In this document: positions 10,440-21,050 of the stretch, piece after piece
Layout: each line of letters starts with the position of its first letter
Numbering within the stretch: position 1 is the stretch's first letter
Source: Oscheius dolichura
Lineage: Eukaryota > Nematoda > Chromadorea > Rhabditida > Rhabditidae
Assembly (NCBI GenBank): GCA_932521035.1
Contig: OW051495.1
Location: 10,974,001 to 11,038,000, forward strand
Direction of reading: 5' to 3'
DNA: 64,000 nucleotides
Program-made: the position numbers and the translations under genes
Notes under the pieces: generated by a model
Told to the model about the DNA's origin: nothing
The model's input: the letters and a program-made list of their open reading frames with translations, nothing else
The model's database searches: none

Positions 10440-13400
10440 TTATCTGGGTCTGATGACACGTTCCCTGGTCAGAACAAAGAATGGGGTAGCGTCGCAATTG
10501 CGCTCTTGCATCGATGATTTGGATTGAAGGCAAAGCAAACTAATTACCTCATCACATCTCTCAAAGAGTACTGTAACAATCCCCTCCATATTTCCTGGCG
10601 GCTCAGCAGATTTGACATTTTCATCATCAAAATACCACCATTTGCCCACGTCTCGGATGTACGCCGTGTAGTGCCTCCGTCCAGAATTAGAATATTTGGC
10701 CTCGTAATGGATCATCGCAATGGGATTGAATGGGGTGCCTGTTTTGCTGATTATCGAACCAACCAAATAAACTGACCGAAAATCATTTCTTGGTCACCTG
10801 GTGGGGCAATTTTTCTGGTGTCCATGCGCATTCCTCCTTCGTAGTTCTCTTGGGACACCAGCAGATGCTTCAATGCTGACGTAATTACAGGCTTCTCCTG
10901 GACAGTATGGGTGAGGCCATTAACAGGTACGGGGCATTCGCAACTTCTCTTTTCTTTTGAAAGTTGTATCAGTTCAGGTTTAGAGAACCAGGATATGTAC
11001 TTCTGATAGGTCTCATAAACCTTAGGCTGTCCTGCCAGATTTCCTATACGCAGCACGGTCTCCTGTCTCTCTTTAAGAGCACATACCTTAAAATGATATT
11101 TTCCTTCAATACTGTGAAACAAAACCTTAGAACAACTGCGGCAAGTGGCGACTTCCTCCACTGCAAAAATGAGTGGCCAATCTTGCTCGCATCGTCTCAA
11201 GATGTATTCCAGATATTCTGTTGCATCATGTATATCTCCGTCACCATAATTACATGTTCCACCACTGCCTTCAAATAAATCCTTATAAGAGCAGGAGGTA
11301 TTTTACCTAATGCAACAAAGAAGGGTAGGGCGGATCGCATTTCCGGTTCCTCATCGAATGTTTGTTTTAAAAGAGTATCAAGTTCTCCATTCTCAGTTTT
11401 TGTCTCTTTCCTCATTCTGTTTGCAACTTGAATAGCACTGTTTGCGAAGCAGCTATTGCCAATATTTCTTAATCCAGGAGGCGTCTGCCCTTCATCATCT
11501 CTTCTTACTGTAGCAGTTCGGGACAATCCTGCATTTGTCTGTAAAAAATGTTTAAAAAAAATACAAAACAGCTTTCAGCTGTTTTCTAGTTAATAGTAAA
11601 CAATTTAATTACCGTTGCAGCTTGCTCGCTGTATTCATTTTTTGGTTGTTTGACTGGCAGAGCTTGGCTTCTAAAACATTTTTTTTATAATATCGTATGA
11701 ATAAAACCGTACTTTTCGGTACTTTCAGTTTTAAGGAAGTCAAACATTTTTCTCTGCCTGCTGTCTTCGGCCTTCCTTTTCTGCCCCCTGCCTTTTCCCA
11801 CAGCTCTGGCAGGGGCAGGGGCAGGGGCAGCCGCTTGTCGTGGAAGCTGAGTAGGGACCCGAGTTGGCACCAGGGAGGTTGCCGTGGGAGTTGAGGAGGA
11901 ACTTGGACCAGCGACTATGCCACAGGGGGCTCTATAAAAATAAGAGAATCTGTTATAAAAGAAGGTACCCTGTTCCGGTAGCCATCACCCCCAGAGGTTC
12001 CACTTCCTTACTGGATTTGATCCCTGTCTTTCTTCCATGGTTTCCTCCACGTTTTGCAATTCTCCTGCAAGCGTGTTTTTATTGCCATAATTATTAAAAT
12101 GTTTACCTTGACCGATTAGACTCTAGAACGGGGGAGTCTGTGCTGACAGAGCTTGGAATACTTGAAAAATAGTCCGACATTTTACTCTGACTATGATCAA
12201 ATGCTTTCCTCTTGCGTCCGTTGCCATTTCCCGCAGCACTAGTAGTTGAAGCTGTTGCGGCAGCTCTGGCAGTGAAGGTAGCTGATTGTCTTGGGGACTG
12301 AGAAGAGACCTGGATCGGCCCCAGTGAGCTTACCGTGTGAGTCAGGAAGGAACCTGGGCAGGCACCAGTATCACAGTTGGCTCTAAAAATAGCGACATCG
12401 GTTATAGAATAATGTGCTCTTACTGCCCTTCGGTGGTCGTCTGGTTCTTTTTCTGTTCGTTTGCTCCAGTTTCTCCATTTGTAGCTGCCTCACTGACCCT
12501 TGGAGTAGGAGAACTTGTCGTCGGGGCCGAGGAGGAGCCTGGGCCGGCATCAGTAGTTTCTGTAGCCGGAGAGCCTGTCAGGCCTGCAATCTCCCTAAAG
12601 AAAATAAATAAATAAAGTAGAATAAAAGCTTGCCTAACTCTCCGCAAACTTTCAGCTCTCTCCACACCTGTAGCGTTGCTCACCACCATCCCTCTATATT
12701 CACCAGAATGTAGGACATCATGGGAGACCACATTTATGGTGGTTTCTATGTCGCCACCTTAAACTCTTTATGACATCTCGCCCAAGCTGTTTACCGTCAC
12801 AGACAGGGATTTCGCTCATTTCCTCATGAGAGCTGCCAGTCTCTGCATTCAGTAATGTGGCCCCGTCTCTTTCATGGCTTTCAGTTTCAATAGCTTGATT
12901 TGAAGAATCTGCCACCAAGGTTCCTGTGAAAGCATTTGAGATTTCTGAGGAAGTAGTTGGGGGTTCATTGCAGGTACTAAAAAATAGGAGCAGTCTGATG
13001 TAAAATAACGGGCACATACTGCCCAACGGCGGCCTTCTGGACCTTCTCGAGTGAAGTTGTAGAACTGGGGGCTGGAAAACTGGCCGTGATTGCTGACGAG
13101 GGACCTGGGCAAGCGTCAATTTCACCATGGACTCTAAAAATAAGGCATCTCTTATACAATAAGGGACTCTTACTGTTCTCCGGGGAGCGTCCAAAGTTTC
13201 TTTTCTTTTTTTCCCATATAGGCGGAGTTTGACTGAGAGTAAGTATGCCCGGCTCCTTTCTGACTAAAATAGATCCTAAAAATAGTCGCTATATGATATA
13301 CAATAAAGTCACATACCCTCCTTCGGCAGTCATTTCTTCCACCATTTCCATATCTTTGTCGAAATGGGCCTGGACTGCCTCTTTTACCTTATCCATAAGA

Positions 13401-13701
13401 TGGTGATTTTTACCGATCCCAGTGGAAATGGTCTCTTTGAGAGAGCTCTAAATTTTTTAACATCCGTTTTTGCTGTGAGCAATTTTTACCATTTCAGCAG
13501 TAGGCTCCCACCACTTGATCGCGAAGATCTTCAATTTTATGCGATCCGCGTCGCTCATTTCTGCAGCCTTCAGCTCTTCTTTCTTATGTTGAATCTCCTT
13601 TTCGAGATTCTTCATCTTCCAGGAGAAGTACCTTTGCTGAAAATCCACTTTATTATGACAAACTAGCACTTTGATACCTTCCAGAACGGAGCTTTTTCCA
13701 T
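10440..13701 (-). CDS. Ubiquitin-specific protease with Ser/Pro-rich N-terminal half and PIP-box-like motifs
   Basis: Fifteen exons join with consistent phase: 13678-13701, 13490-13636, 13317-13447, 13174-13275, 13020-13133, 12758-12976, 12424-12594, 12107-12382, 11969-12064, 11713-11931, 11613-11670, 11307-11538, 10777-11268, 10548-10738 and 10440-10502. They give 844 residues. The C-terminal half is a USP domain: Cys box GLRNIGNSCFANSAIQ (catalytic Cys about 549), a DIHDATEYLEYIL segment, a CRSC zinc-knuckle pair, then His box GRRHYTAYIR (His about 783) and WWYFDDENV with the third catalytic residue. The N-terminal half starts with a helix, then shows a repeated module around GPSSS that opens several consecutive exons. 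Two segments, KRKAFDHSQSKMSDYF (about residue 368) and KRKAEDSRQRKMFDFL (about 486), look like basic-flanked PCNA-binding PIP boxes. It probably removes ubiquitin in the nucleus; PCNA as partner is inference. Two exon borders (11969-12064 and the last) are less certain. Confidence 0.8.
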
Positions 13702-13846
13702 TTTAACTTAGTTAAGGATAGCCCGACCACTGAAGAACAAGACTAGCAGATAGAATGATTTATTAGAGAGATCTATTTGATCACATGTAGAGACGATGTT
13801 AATCTCCCGATAATACCATAGCTAAAGACTCTTAGACAGGCTACCC

Positions 13847-14849
13847 CTAACAAACTTTTTTACGCTCGTATTTTTCTAGCTTCTCCGACAAGGAGACCTT
13901 TGCTTCGAACCAGTCCGTCTCTTTACCATCATAATGGTAATAGGCGAGTTCCCATGGATCTTGACGGTTGGAGCCGTGAAGGATCCATTGCTGTCTTGTA
14001 CTACAAGACTCCTCCAGCGTTTTCTCGATATCCCTGAAGCACCGTTCTAGTTCCCGGCATTTCTCTATTCCTTCTTGGTTCTCCTCGACGTCGGGGGGTG
14101 TCTCTTGAAGAGAACGGACCGCATCCTGGAGCCATGAGAGCTGCTCGGTGAACATCTGTTCTGTCCTGTGCTTCTCTTCTTCTTCTTCGAGCTTCCACTT
14201 CTTATTTTTCTTCTCCAACGAGGATAAAAACTGGGCACGTTCTTTTGCTTGGTTTGAGAGAATGTTCGACGACAAAGAGATGTGCATATTCCCATAATGT
14301 CTTTCCAACATCTCCATCCCTTCATTATAAGATCTGACGTGACGTTCGTAACATTCTCTTAGCCGCCTGTCTCTGTGGTCTTCACCATTTTTCCCATTTC
14401 TGTCTTCGTCTTCCTCGTCATATTTTAGATTATTCAAGGCTTCTTGCAGCCAATACGGGGCTCCTTCTGGTTCTAGTCGTAACCGAAGACAGGATGCTTC
14501 TTGTAGACATACAGTTTCTTCTAGTTGCAGCAAAAGGGTTTGTTCTGCTTCTACTGTTTTCAGCTGGAGTGCCAGGTTATCCATTTCGAGCTGGATTGCT
14601 TCAGCAGCTGCCTTCTTTTGGGCCTCAAGTTGGATTTCATCTGCCTTCGTTTGTTGATCTGCCTTCCTTTGGCGCTCAGCTTCTTCTTTCATAAGAATCT
14701 GTGCGTGTTTCGCTGCATTCAGATTCACTTGTTCCCGTAACTTAAAAAGTAATTTTATAAATGCTGTCTCTAAAAAGAAAAACAATTTTTGTAGGTCGGG
14801 GTAAACCCGACGCGAACCCCCTACCCGGCCGGAGACTGTTACGAAACAT
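13847..14849 (-). CDS. Long coiled-coil protein, function unknown
   Basis: Two exons, 14825-14849 and 13847-14769, join in phase across a 55-bp intron and give about 315 residues. The ATG at 14849 starts a short leader (MFRNSLRP). The rest is highly charged and alpha-helical in character: an Ala/Glu/Lys/Gln-rich stretch in the first third (KADQQTKADEIQLEAQKKA), an acidic linker, then a second helical stretch with many Lys/Glu (KKNKKWKLEEEEEKHR). No catalytic motif or known family is recognised. A polyadenylation-type AATAAA follows on the minus strand near 13760, and the USP start codon lies only 145 bp after the stop, compatible with an operon in which this is the upstream gene. Interaction with the USP is only a possibility. 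Confidence 0.65.
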
Positions 14850-15097
14850 TAGCGACTGGAATCGCGCGCAGCGCGTTATTTCTGTTTACCCCTGTGAAAG
14901 GCTAAGTTACGTAATGACGTTTGTGCTCATAACTCTTTTTCCTTCTGAAGAACCCCAATTTTTTTTTGACTGCGCCGGGTGCGCCGTACAAAGTTGCACT
15001 AGTGACCCAAGTTTGGTGAAGTTTGGCCATGGAATAAGCGAGAACGAGCGACAAACGCGTTAAGAAAAGTGCGCCGCCCGCCGTCCTTCCTCTGAAT

Positions 15098-15168
15098 GGC
15101 CAAGTGGCGCAATCGGCAAGCGCGCTGTCTGGGAATCCAACGCTTGCGGGTTCGAACCCCAGGCATGC
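15098..15168 (+). other. tRNA-like sequence (probably a pseudogene)
   Basis: An A-box (TGGCGCAATCGG) and a B-box (GGTTCGAACCC) are correctly spaced and a D-stem GCGC/GCGC is present. The acceptor ends do not pair and position 33 is not U in any reasonable fold, so I do not call a working tRNA. Confidence 0.5.
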
Positions 15169-15324
15169 AAAAACTCTTTTGCTTTATAGATACATCATCC
15201 AGAGTGGTTCCGGGTGAACAACATCGTGAAAAAAAAATAACACTTTTTGTTGAGATTTCTCCTTTTCCAACAAACGAATATCTCGGTTATTTCTGCATCA
15301 TCTATCTATCATCCAGTTAATTTA

Positions 15325-15398
15325 CGCGGCTAGGGTGTCTGTCTGTCTGTGTGATGACATTTGGATCCGAAGGTCGGGGGTTCGATCCCCCCAGTGGT
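15325..15398 (+). other. tRNA-like sequence, 3' half only
   Basis: The T-arm is perfect (GGGGG TTCGATC CCCCC), preceded by an AGGTC variable loop and followed by AGTGGTCA. The 5' half has no matching acceptor strand and carries a GTCTGTCTGTCTG repeat instead of a D-arm. A 5'-replaced tRNA relic is likely. Further on, GGGACCCGTTCGTGG occurs twice (15451 and 15602). Confidence 0.45.
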
Positions 15399-15677
15399 CA
15401 AACGTTTTTGCTTTTTGTCCTGAATATTCTGAAGTGTAGTCGCATGTTTTCCGGGACCCGTTCGTGGCGAGACCCTCGACTATTTGTACTTTTCTGCAGA
15501 AATAAGCTCGGGATTTTTGCTTTTTGTTTTATGATTTTTTATTGCTCTAGAATATTTCCCTTATCAATCAAATCCTATCAAATTAAAGTGTTTTTCGTTG
15601 TGGGACCCGTTCGTGGTGGGACCACAATCGATAGGTTGATGGTTCGGTTCTTCCTTCGATCAATGCCTTTTGTTTTA

Positions 15678-15875
15678 GACTCTATGGAGGGGGGATTCTA
15701 CGGGTGAGAGGGACGTGGGGGAAGAGGGAAATGGCCGGGAGGGCAGACTGTATGGAGGGGGGATTCTACGGAGGGGGACCCAACGGAAGGACAGATTCTA
15801 TGGAAGGGAGATTCTACGGGTGAGAGGGACTTGGGGGAAGGGGGAAATGGGCGGGGGCAGACTCCATGGAAGTTT
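15678..15875 (+). repeat. G-rich imperfect tandem repeat
   Basis: Three imperfect units of about 47-65 bp, each opening with GA(C/T)T(C/G)TATGGA(A/G)GG and GGGATTCTACGG-like text. The top strand has many runs of three to seven G, so it could form G-quadruplexes. No coding potential is supported. Confidence 0.65.
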
Positions 15876-15929
15876 GTGTTTTGAGGTCCTAGATTTTTTC
15901 CCAAGTCTTCCTGAAGTATGATGTGAATG

Positions 15930-17590
15930 ATGTGCCTAGATCAAAAAACGTAGCGAATTTTAGGGCTGGTGTCAGAAAAGTGTGTTCGCTTCATGTTGTG
16001 ACCAATATACCCGATTCTCTTCGAAAAATATGGTAGTAGAGTGGAAAAAAAAAACGGAGTTAGATAGTATAGGACAGAAGTCATTCTGAGATCCGTCACC
16101 GGACTGCCTCCCGCGGCTCGAATATTACAGAGACCGTGTCTTATAGCCATAAAAAAACAGAAACGAGACCAATATTTTGTGCATATTGAAAGCATTGAGC
16201 ATGTGGCAAGTTAGGATGAAAAGTATTTAGAAATATCCTGACAATTTAATGATTTTTGGAGAATCGTTTGGAGCAGAAATTGAAGAGGAGAAGAAAGGAA
16301 TCAAACGCTTGTTGCCTAGATACTGTAACAGAGGACACATCTTCGCTCATTCATTCGCTGCTTGTTAAGTGTCAAGCGACTATAGGTTTTAAAAATTCAC
16401 GTTATACGTCGCATCCTGGCGAGAACTGGCTGTGGGACGGCCCATTCTGAAAAATAAAATGGAATACCGTAGTAATGGAAATAAATAAATGAGTACAGGA
16501 TGCGAGAAGGAGGCCCTTCCCTTGATCCCATTCGTCCAATTGTTTAAAAATATGTAAACTTTAAAAACTCACTTGACAGCTTCGTTTCTTCCGCTGCGCT
16601 CTCTTTAAATGGAAACAAGATTCGGAGGTATATATGACACCCGTCGTTTGAATCTAAAATGAGTCAGTAATATTATAGAAAATAAAGGATATTAAGGGAA
16701 ACTGAAAAACAGAATGAAAAGATTATTGGTTCACTGCTGGACAGAGCTCCGAGGATAGGTGTAATCTTGACTCAGCTCGGGGCGCCCTCGGTCTGCAAGG
16801 AAAAATTGGAAAACAGTAAACGGGGCTACCTTTGATGACTTTATGCCCAGATCTTGAGCTCCTCTGTGCTGACTTGACAACCTTTTGTTTTCAGTTAGTC
16901 GTCTCTAGACGATCATTTGCCACTATTTCTCTCTTCTTCGAAATCATGCTCTCGATATTAACCTACAAGGCGCATTCAATTTTGTTTTCAGAAATAGCAG
17001 TCATCTCTATGTGAAGAATCGACGGGGGAGAAAAGGCTTCAACAATTTTTGTTGGTGTCTTGTCTTCTGGGGCGGTACTTTGTGAGCAATGAAGGCACTA
17101 ATCCAATAAATTGAGTCGTAATTCTGATCCCTTCTTCAGTTCAAACTAAAATACTGGAGAAACGGTTTATGATGAGTTCTCTGTAAGATTCGAGCAAAAT
17201 CGCGGGGGGCATTCCGGTGGTGAATCTCAGAATGAAAATTCTTATCACAATGAAAATTCTTGAAAACGCGTTTTTCGCGGCAAAATTCTTCATTTAAAAA
17301 TTGATCGGCGATAAAATTAACTTTTTTATTTTCTATTGGACCACAATATTTTTATAACTTATTCGAACCGTCTCGATGGGCGGAGTTTACTGGTAGAAGA
17401 ATTTTTTTAGATTTGAGCAAGTTTTAGTGGAGAAACCTCTGATTTTGTGTGAAAATCCCTCTTTTTTTCGTAGAAATCAAGGGGTTTAGGATCAAAAATT
17501 GAGAAAACACACCGTAACGACAAGAAAATTGGATTCCTTACCATTTTTTCGGAAAGATAGCTCTCCACTGAGAAAATAAACTATTTCTAG
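15930..17590. other. No gene recognised; repeat fragment
   Basis: At about 16040-16135 the text (GAAGTCATTCTGAGATCC, then CCTCCCGCGG, then TTACAGAGAC) matches 21000-21080, so it is another fragment of the 20-kb repeat family. The rest is AT-rich with no exon I could support. I searched it specifically for the N-terminal exons of the following Wnt gene and saw none. Confidence 0.4.
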
Positions 17591-18517
17591 GGATCCTCTC
17601 CTCCTGTGGATGTTCTGATGAAGCCAGGCCGAAGAATATGGCTGATGACTATACCTGGGGCGGTTGTGGAGACAATGTTGACTATGGCTACCGCTTTGCA
17701 AAGTACCTTTTGCTAGTCTCTCCCCTATAATAATATTATTTTGAAGAAACTTCATCGATATTCGGGAAAAGGAAAAAGATCCAAAGAGAGATCACGACCA
17801 GGGAAGATCTTTGATGAATCGGTTCAACAATGAGGCAGGAAGACGGGTAAGTTTGGCTAATTCTTGGTTATAAGAGACTATTTCTCTCATTTTTGATCCC
17901 AAAACTGTATTAATTTTCTTCTCTAGTTGCTGAAGCGTCAAACTTCTCCCAAATGTAAATGCCACGGCGTTTCTGGCTCCTGTAATCTCAAAACGTGTTG
18001 GATGCAGCTGCCACCTATGAGAAAGATCGGAGAGCTTCTACAAAACAAGTACAAGAATGCCATCCGGGTTCAGGTAAAACCGTCGTAGAATAGAAAATAA
18101 GTTTGTTTTAGGTCAATTCAAGAGGAAATCTCCAATTTATGCCGGACAGCTTCACTAAGGAACACCGAAACGGGAAGAGGAAATCAAGGGCCCTTCCAAC
18201 TGATCTTGTATACCTGGATGATTCACCGGATTACTGTAGAATGGATAGGCCTTCCGGCACTTTAGGAACAGAAGGAAGGATATGCAAGTGAGTTGTTGTC
18301 TTAAAGACATTTTCCATTTCCTTCTTGGCAACTATAATTTAACTTTTTCAGAAGAGGTTCTGATGGGCCGAATGGCTGCGATTCTCTCTGCTGTGGCCGA
18401 GGCTACAATTCCTTCACGATGGAAACAAAACATAAATGTAATTGTAAATTTGAATGGTGTTGTAAGGTCGTCTGCCAAACTTGTACTAATTCTACCCAGG
18501 TTGACATTTGTAAATGA
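17591..18517 (+). CDS. Wnt family secreted signalling protein, C-terminal half
   Basis: Exons 17591-17715, 17772-17846, 17927-18073, 18112-18287 and 18352-18517 join in phase. They encode the C-terminal part of a Wnt: CGCSDE and [18 protein letters not shown], then [27 protein letters not shown] (the central Ser is the usual lipid-modified residue), [16 protein letters not shown], and a Cys-rich tail CCGRGYNS...[14 protein letters not shown] ending at a stop. All expected cysteine clusters are present. The usual first 150 or more residues (signal peptide and N-terminal helical domain) were not found upstream, so the gene is either split by a large intron, 5'-truncated, or a pseudogene. The donor after the first exon (GTCTCT) is weak. 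I cannot assign it to a specific nematode Wnt. Confidence 0.85.
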
Positions 18518-18817
18518 ATTACCTCCTATCCCCCATCCTGGAAGCTTTAATACTACTCCCCAAAGATGTAATTCTGGTCACTTATAGTTGTTCCTACCCC
18601 CTCCTCCCCAATACTCTTCCCGTCATAAGTGTGCAAAAAAAGACGTTGATACTCGAGAAGCCATCTCCCCCATGACTGTTTTTCAGTGTTTCCATTCTTT
18701 TCCCTTCTTCAGAGAATATGAATAATAAAATAAATTTTTAACAATGTTTTTATTCACCGGTATCGCTGAGGGGAGGCGGTTCTTCAAAGCTAATAGTGCC
18801 GAGAAGCCTGAAAATAT

Positions 18818-19378
18818 TCAGATTAATAGGAACGGATATGAGCTCACTCTAAGACGCTGGAGGGCGGCGAGAATGGCCGGAGGAGTGTTGATCCCAACGG
18901 TTCCCGGAGTAGAGCCTCTAACCGGGCCAACAGAAGGCAGGATGGAGAAGTCGGAAGGGACGGAGGGTCCGACAGATCCCTCATGAATGCGGGGAGTGGA
19001 CATCTCGATAGGTCTTCCGGTAGGTCGAACGGATTCCGGCTGCCAGTCAGGAGTAGACATGAAGATGGGTCCTCCAGAAGGCTGTACCCAGTTAGGAGTG
19101 GAAGCGAAGACGGGACCGCCCGAAGGACGAACGGGTCCATCGGTTGAGAAAAGAATCGGTCTCTCGGTGGAGAAGAGGATTGGCCGTTGGGTTGAGGCAA
19201 AGATCGGTCCTCCAGAAGGCTGTACCCAGTCAGGAGTAGAAGCGAAGACGGGACCGCCAGACGGTTGAACAGATGGTTGAACCCATCCAGGAGTGCTCGG
19301 TTGATCCACCGGGATGGTGTGGAATTCCCAGGCTGCGGCGAAGCAGAGGAGAGAAGTAAGGTAGAGGAGAGACTGCAT
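18818..19378 (-). CDS. Small secreted protein with Pro/Gly/Ser repeats
   Basis: A single open exon of 186 codons. The ATG at 19378 starts a clear signal peptide (MQSLLYLTSLLCFAAA). The mature part is built of repeats such as WVQPSGGP(V/I)FASTP and RPILFSTE, with a consensus GGP-hydrophobic-hydrophobic-x-STP occurring at least six times. It is rich in Pro, Ser, Thr and Gly, has no cysteine in the mature part, and matches no domain I know. A TATA-like element lies 40 bp upstream. Such proteins are often cuticle, eggshell or mucin-like matrix components; that role is inference. The start choice is supported by the signal peptide; in-frame sequence further upstream has no secretion signal. Confidence 0.7.
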   Translation of the reverse strand: MQSLLYLTSLLCFAAAWEFHTIPVDQPSTPGWVQPSVQPSGGPVFASTPDWVQPSGGPIFASTQRPILFSTERPILFSTDGPVRPSGGPVFASTPNWVQPSGGPIFMSTPDWQPESVRPTGRPIEMSTPRIHEGSVGPSVPSDFSILPSVGPVRGSTPGTVGINTPPAILAALQRLRVSSYPFLLI

Positions 19379-19416
19379 CTTTCGAAGTGAAGTGAAATGA
19401 CAGAAGTCTCCCGCTC

Positions 19417-19424
19417 CTTTTATA
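19417..19424 (-). promoter_or_regulatory. TATA box of the secreted repeat protein gene
   Basis: Read on the minus strand this is TATAAAAG, about 40 bp before the ATG at 19378, the right distance for a short 5' untranslated region. Confidence 0.6.
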
Positions 19425-19926
19425 GCCAAATGAGGGAGATCATCTGATGTCATTAGCGTATCAGAATGTTCTCTTTTAGGGCGTTGTCCAAGGATTAACG
19501 GCTCCTTATCAAAAAACAAAACTGCGCCTGCTTATGGCCAAAGGCTCCTATTTTTGTAGGATGTGGGCTACGCCCTTGCTGATCTCTAATTCCACTTTTA
19601 TACAGACAATCGAGCCCGGCGCGAAGTGTTCCGGTAGCTCGTTTCGGCTACAGAATTTTGAAAGTTTGACACGGTAATCTTATTCGGGATGGTTTTTTAC
19701 ACCTTGATACTAATGTTCATGAAAGTTGGCTGAAAAATGGAAGAGCCACAGCATCAAACAGATGAGGCACGTCGTCGATGCGGTGCTTTTCGCTGTGGCC
19801 TTTTTCGAAAAAGGTAAAACGAAAAAGGTGTCCATCTAAAAACCTTTGTAAAATAGTTATATATACAGTTTTTTATACTGATTCCGAATATGTAAGAGCC
19901 AGTCTCCGTAAGCCTCGAGGAAGAGT

Positions 19927-21050
19927 GTCTCCCGGTGGATCTCAGAATGACTTCTAACCTAGACTATTCAACTCAGTTTTTTACGCCGATCACGAATATC
20001 ATAATGAAAATTCGTGAAAGCGCGGTCAAAAATTCATTTTTTTTTTGAGGAAGTTTGAGGTTTTCGGTCCAAAAATCGAAAAAGTACACCTTTCCGACTG
20101 AACTGTTGAAATCCTTGGAGTTTTTTGACCCAGTACGCTCCAGAAAATAAAGAAAAAAGGGTGGCAGGGTATGCCTTTCACGACTGACAAGCTGCGCGGA
20201 CCCTGTCAAAATGGTCAATTTCAGCTTCTAATAGTTTTGTTCACAGATTTGAGGTCTATAATTTTCACAGTACGTTTAAAAAGTGCTATTTTATCATAAC
20301 ACAGCTTTACAAAAAAAAGCAAAAAAAATTTCTCGGGTGGGAGTCGAACCTCCGACCTTCCGTCGGATTTCTGTTGGCGCGCTTTCGCACTGCGCCATTG
20401 AGACACAACTTTTTGAAAAAGGGCTGTTTTGGAAAAAATGTACCATATCTCGCGAAAACACAGATTGATTCTAATTCCTTTTACATATTCAGAATCAACG
20501 TTAAAAACTACGTCGGATCATTTCATTTATACTCCGCAACTGGTACGTTTAATGAGTTGTTTCGTAAGAAGAGGAGACAAAAGGCCGAAACGGAACCTGC
20601 TCGCCGCGCAGCTTGTCGTGAAAGGCATACCCTGCCACCCTTTTTTCTGTATTTTCTGGAGCGTACTGGGTCAAAAAACTCCAAGGATTTCAACAGTGCA
20701 GTCGGAAAGGTGTACTTTTTCGATTTTTGGACCGAAAACCTCAAATTTCCTCCAAAAAAAATGAATTTTTGACATAAAATGGCGTTTTTCTCCATTAAAA
20801 TTAGGTCAAATCGAAAATGTTCACCACTAAAGTCAGCTTGTTGTGACGGTTCGAATAAGCTATAGAAATATGGTAATCCAATAGAAAATAACAAAGTTAA
20901 TTTTTTGGGTATTTGAAGTTCAAATGCGGATTTTTGCTACCAAACCCGCATTTTCAGAATTTCTAATTATGATATTCATGATCAGCGTAAAAAACTGAGT
21001 TGAATAGTCTAGGTTAGAAGTCATTCTGAGATCCACCGGGAGACACCCCC
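19927..21050. repeat. Large inverted repeat with tRNA-like core
   Basis: Left arm about 19927-20205 and right arm about 20605-21050 are inverted copies. The shared text includes CATACCCTGCCACCC, CTCCAAGGATTTCAACAG and GTCATTCTGAGATCCACCGG. The left arm lacks about 180 bp present in the right arm. The 400-bp centre holds, on the minus strand at about 20333-20405, a tRNA-like sequence with an A-box (TGGCGCAGTGCG) and a B-box (GAGGTTCGACTCC); its T-stem and acceptor do not pair well. Diverged pieces of the arms recur at 2115-2420 and 16040-16135. Confidence 0.75.

Noticed and set aside
14494-14740. Plus-strand hydrophobic open frames
   Set aside because: Antisense shadow of the coiled-coil gene.
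15098-15168. A nematode-specific V-arm tRNA
   Set aside because: No long variable-arm stem and no pairing acceptor could be drawn.
20333-20405. Functional tRNA gene on the minus strand
   Set aside because: A and B boxes are present but the T-stem and acceptor stem do not pair, so it is called a relic.
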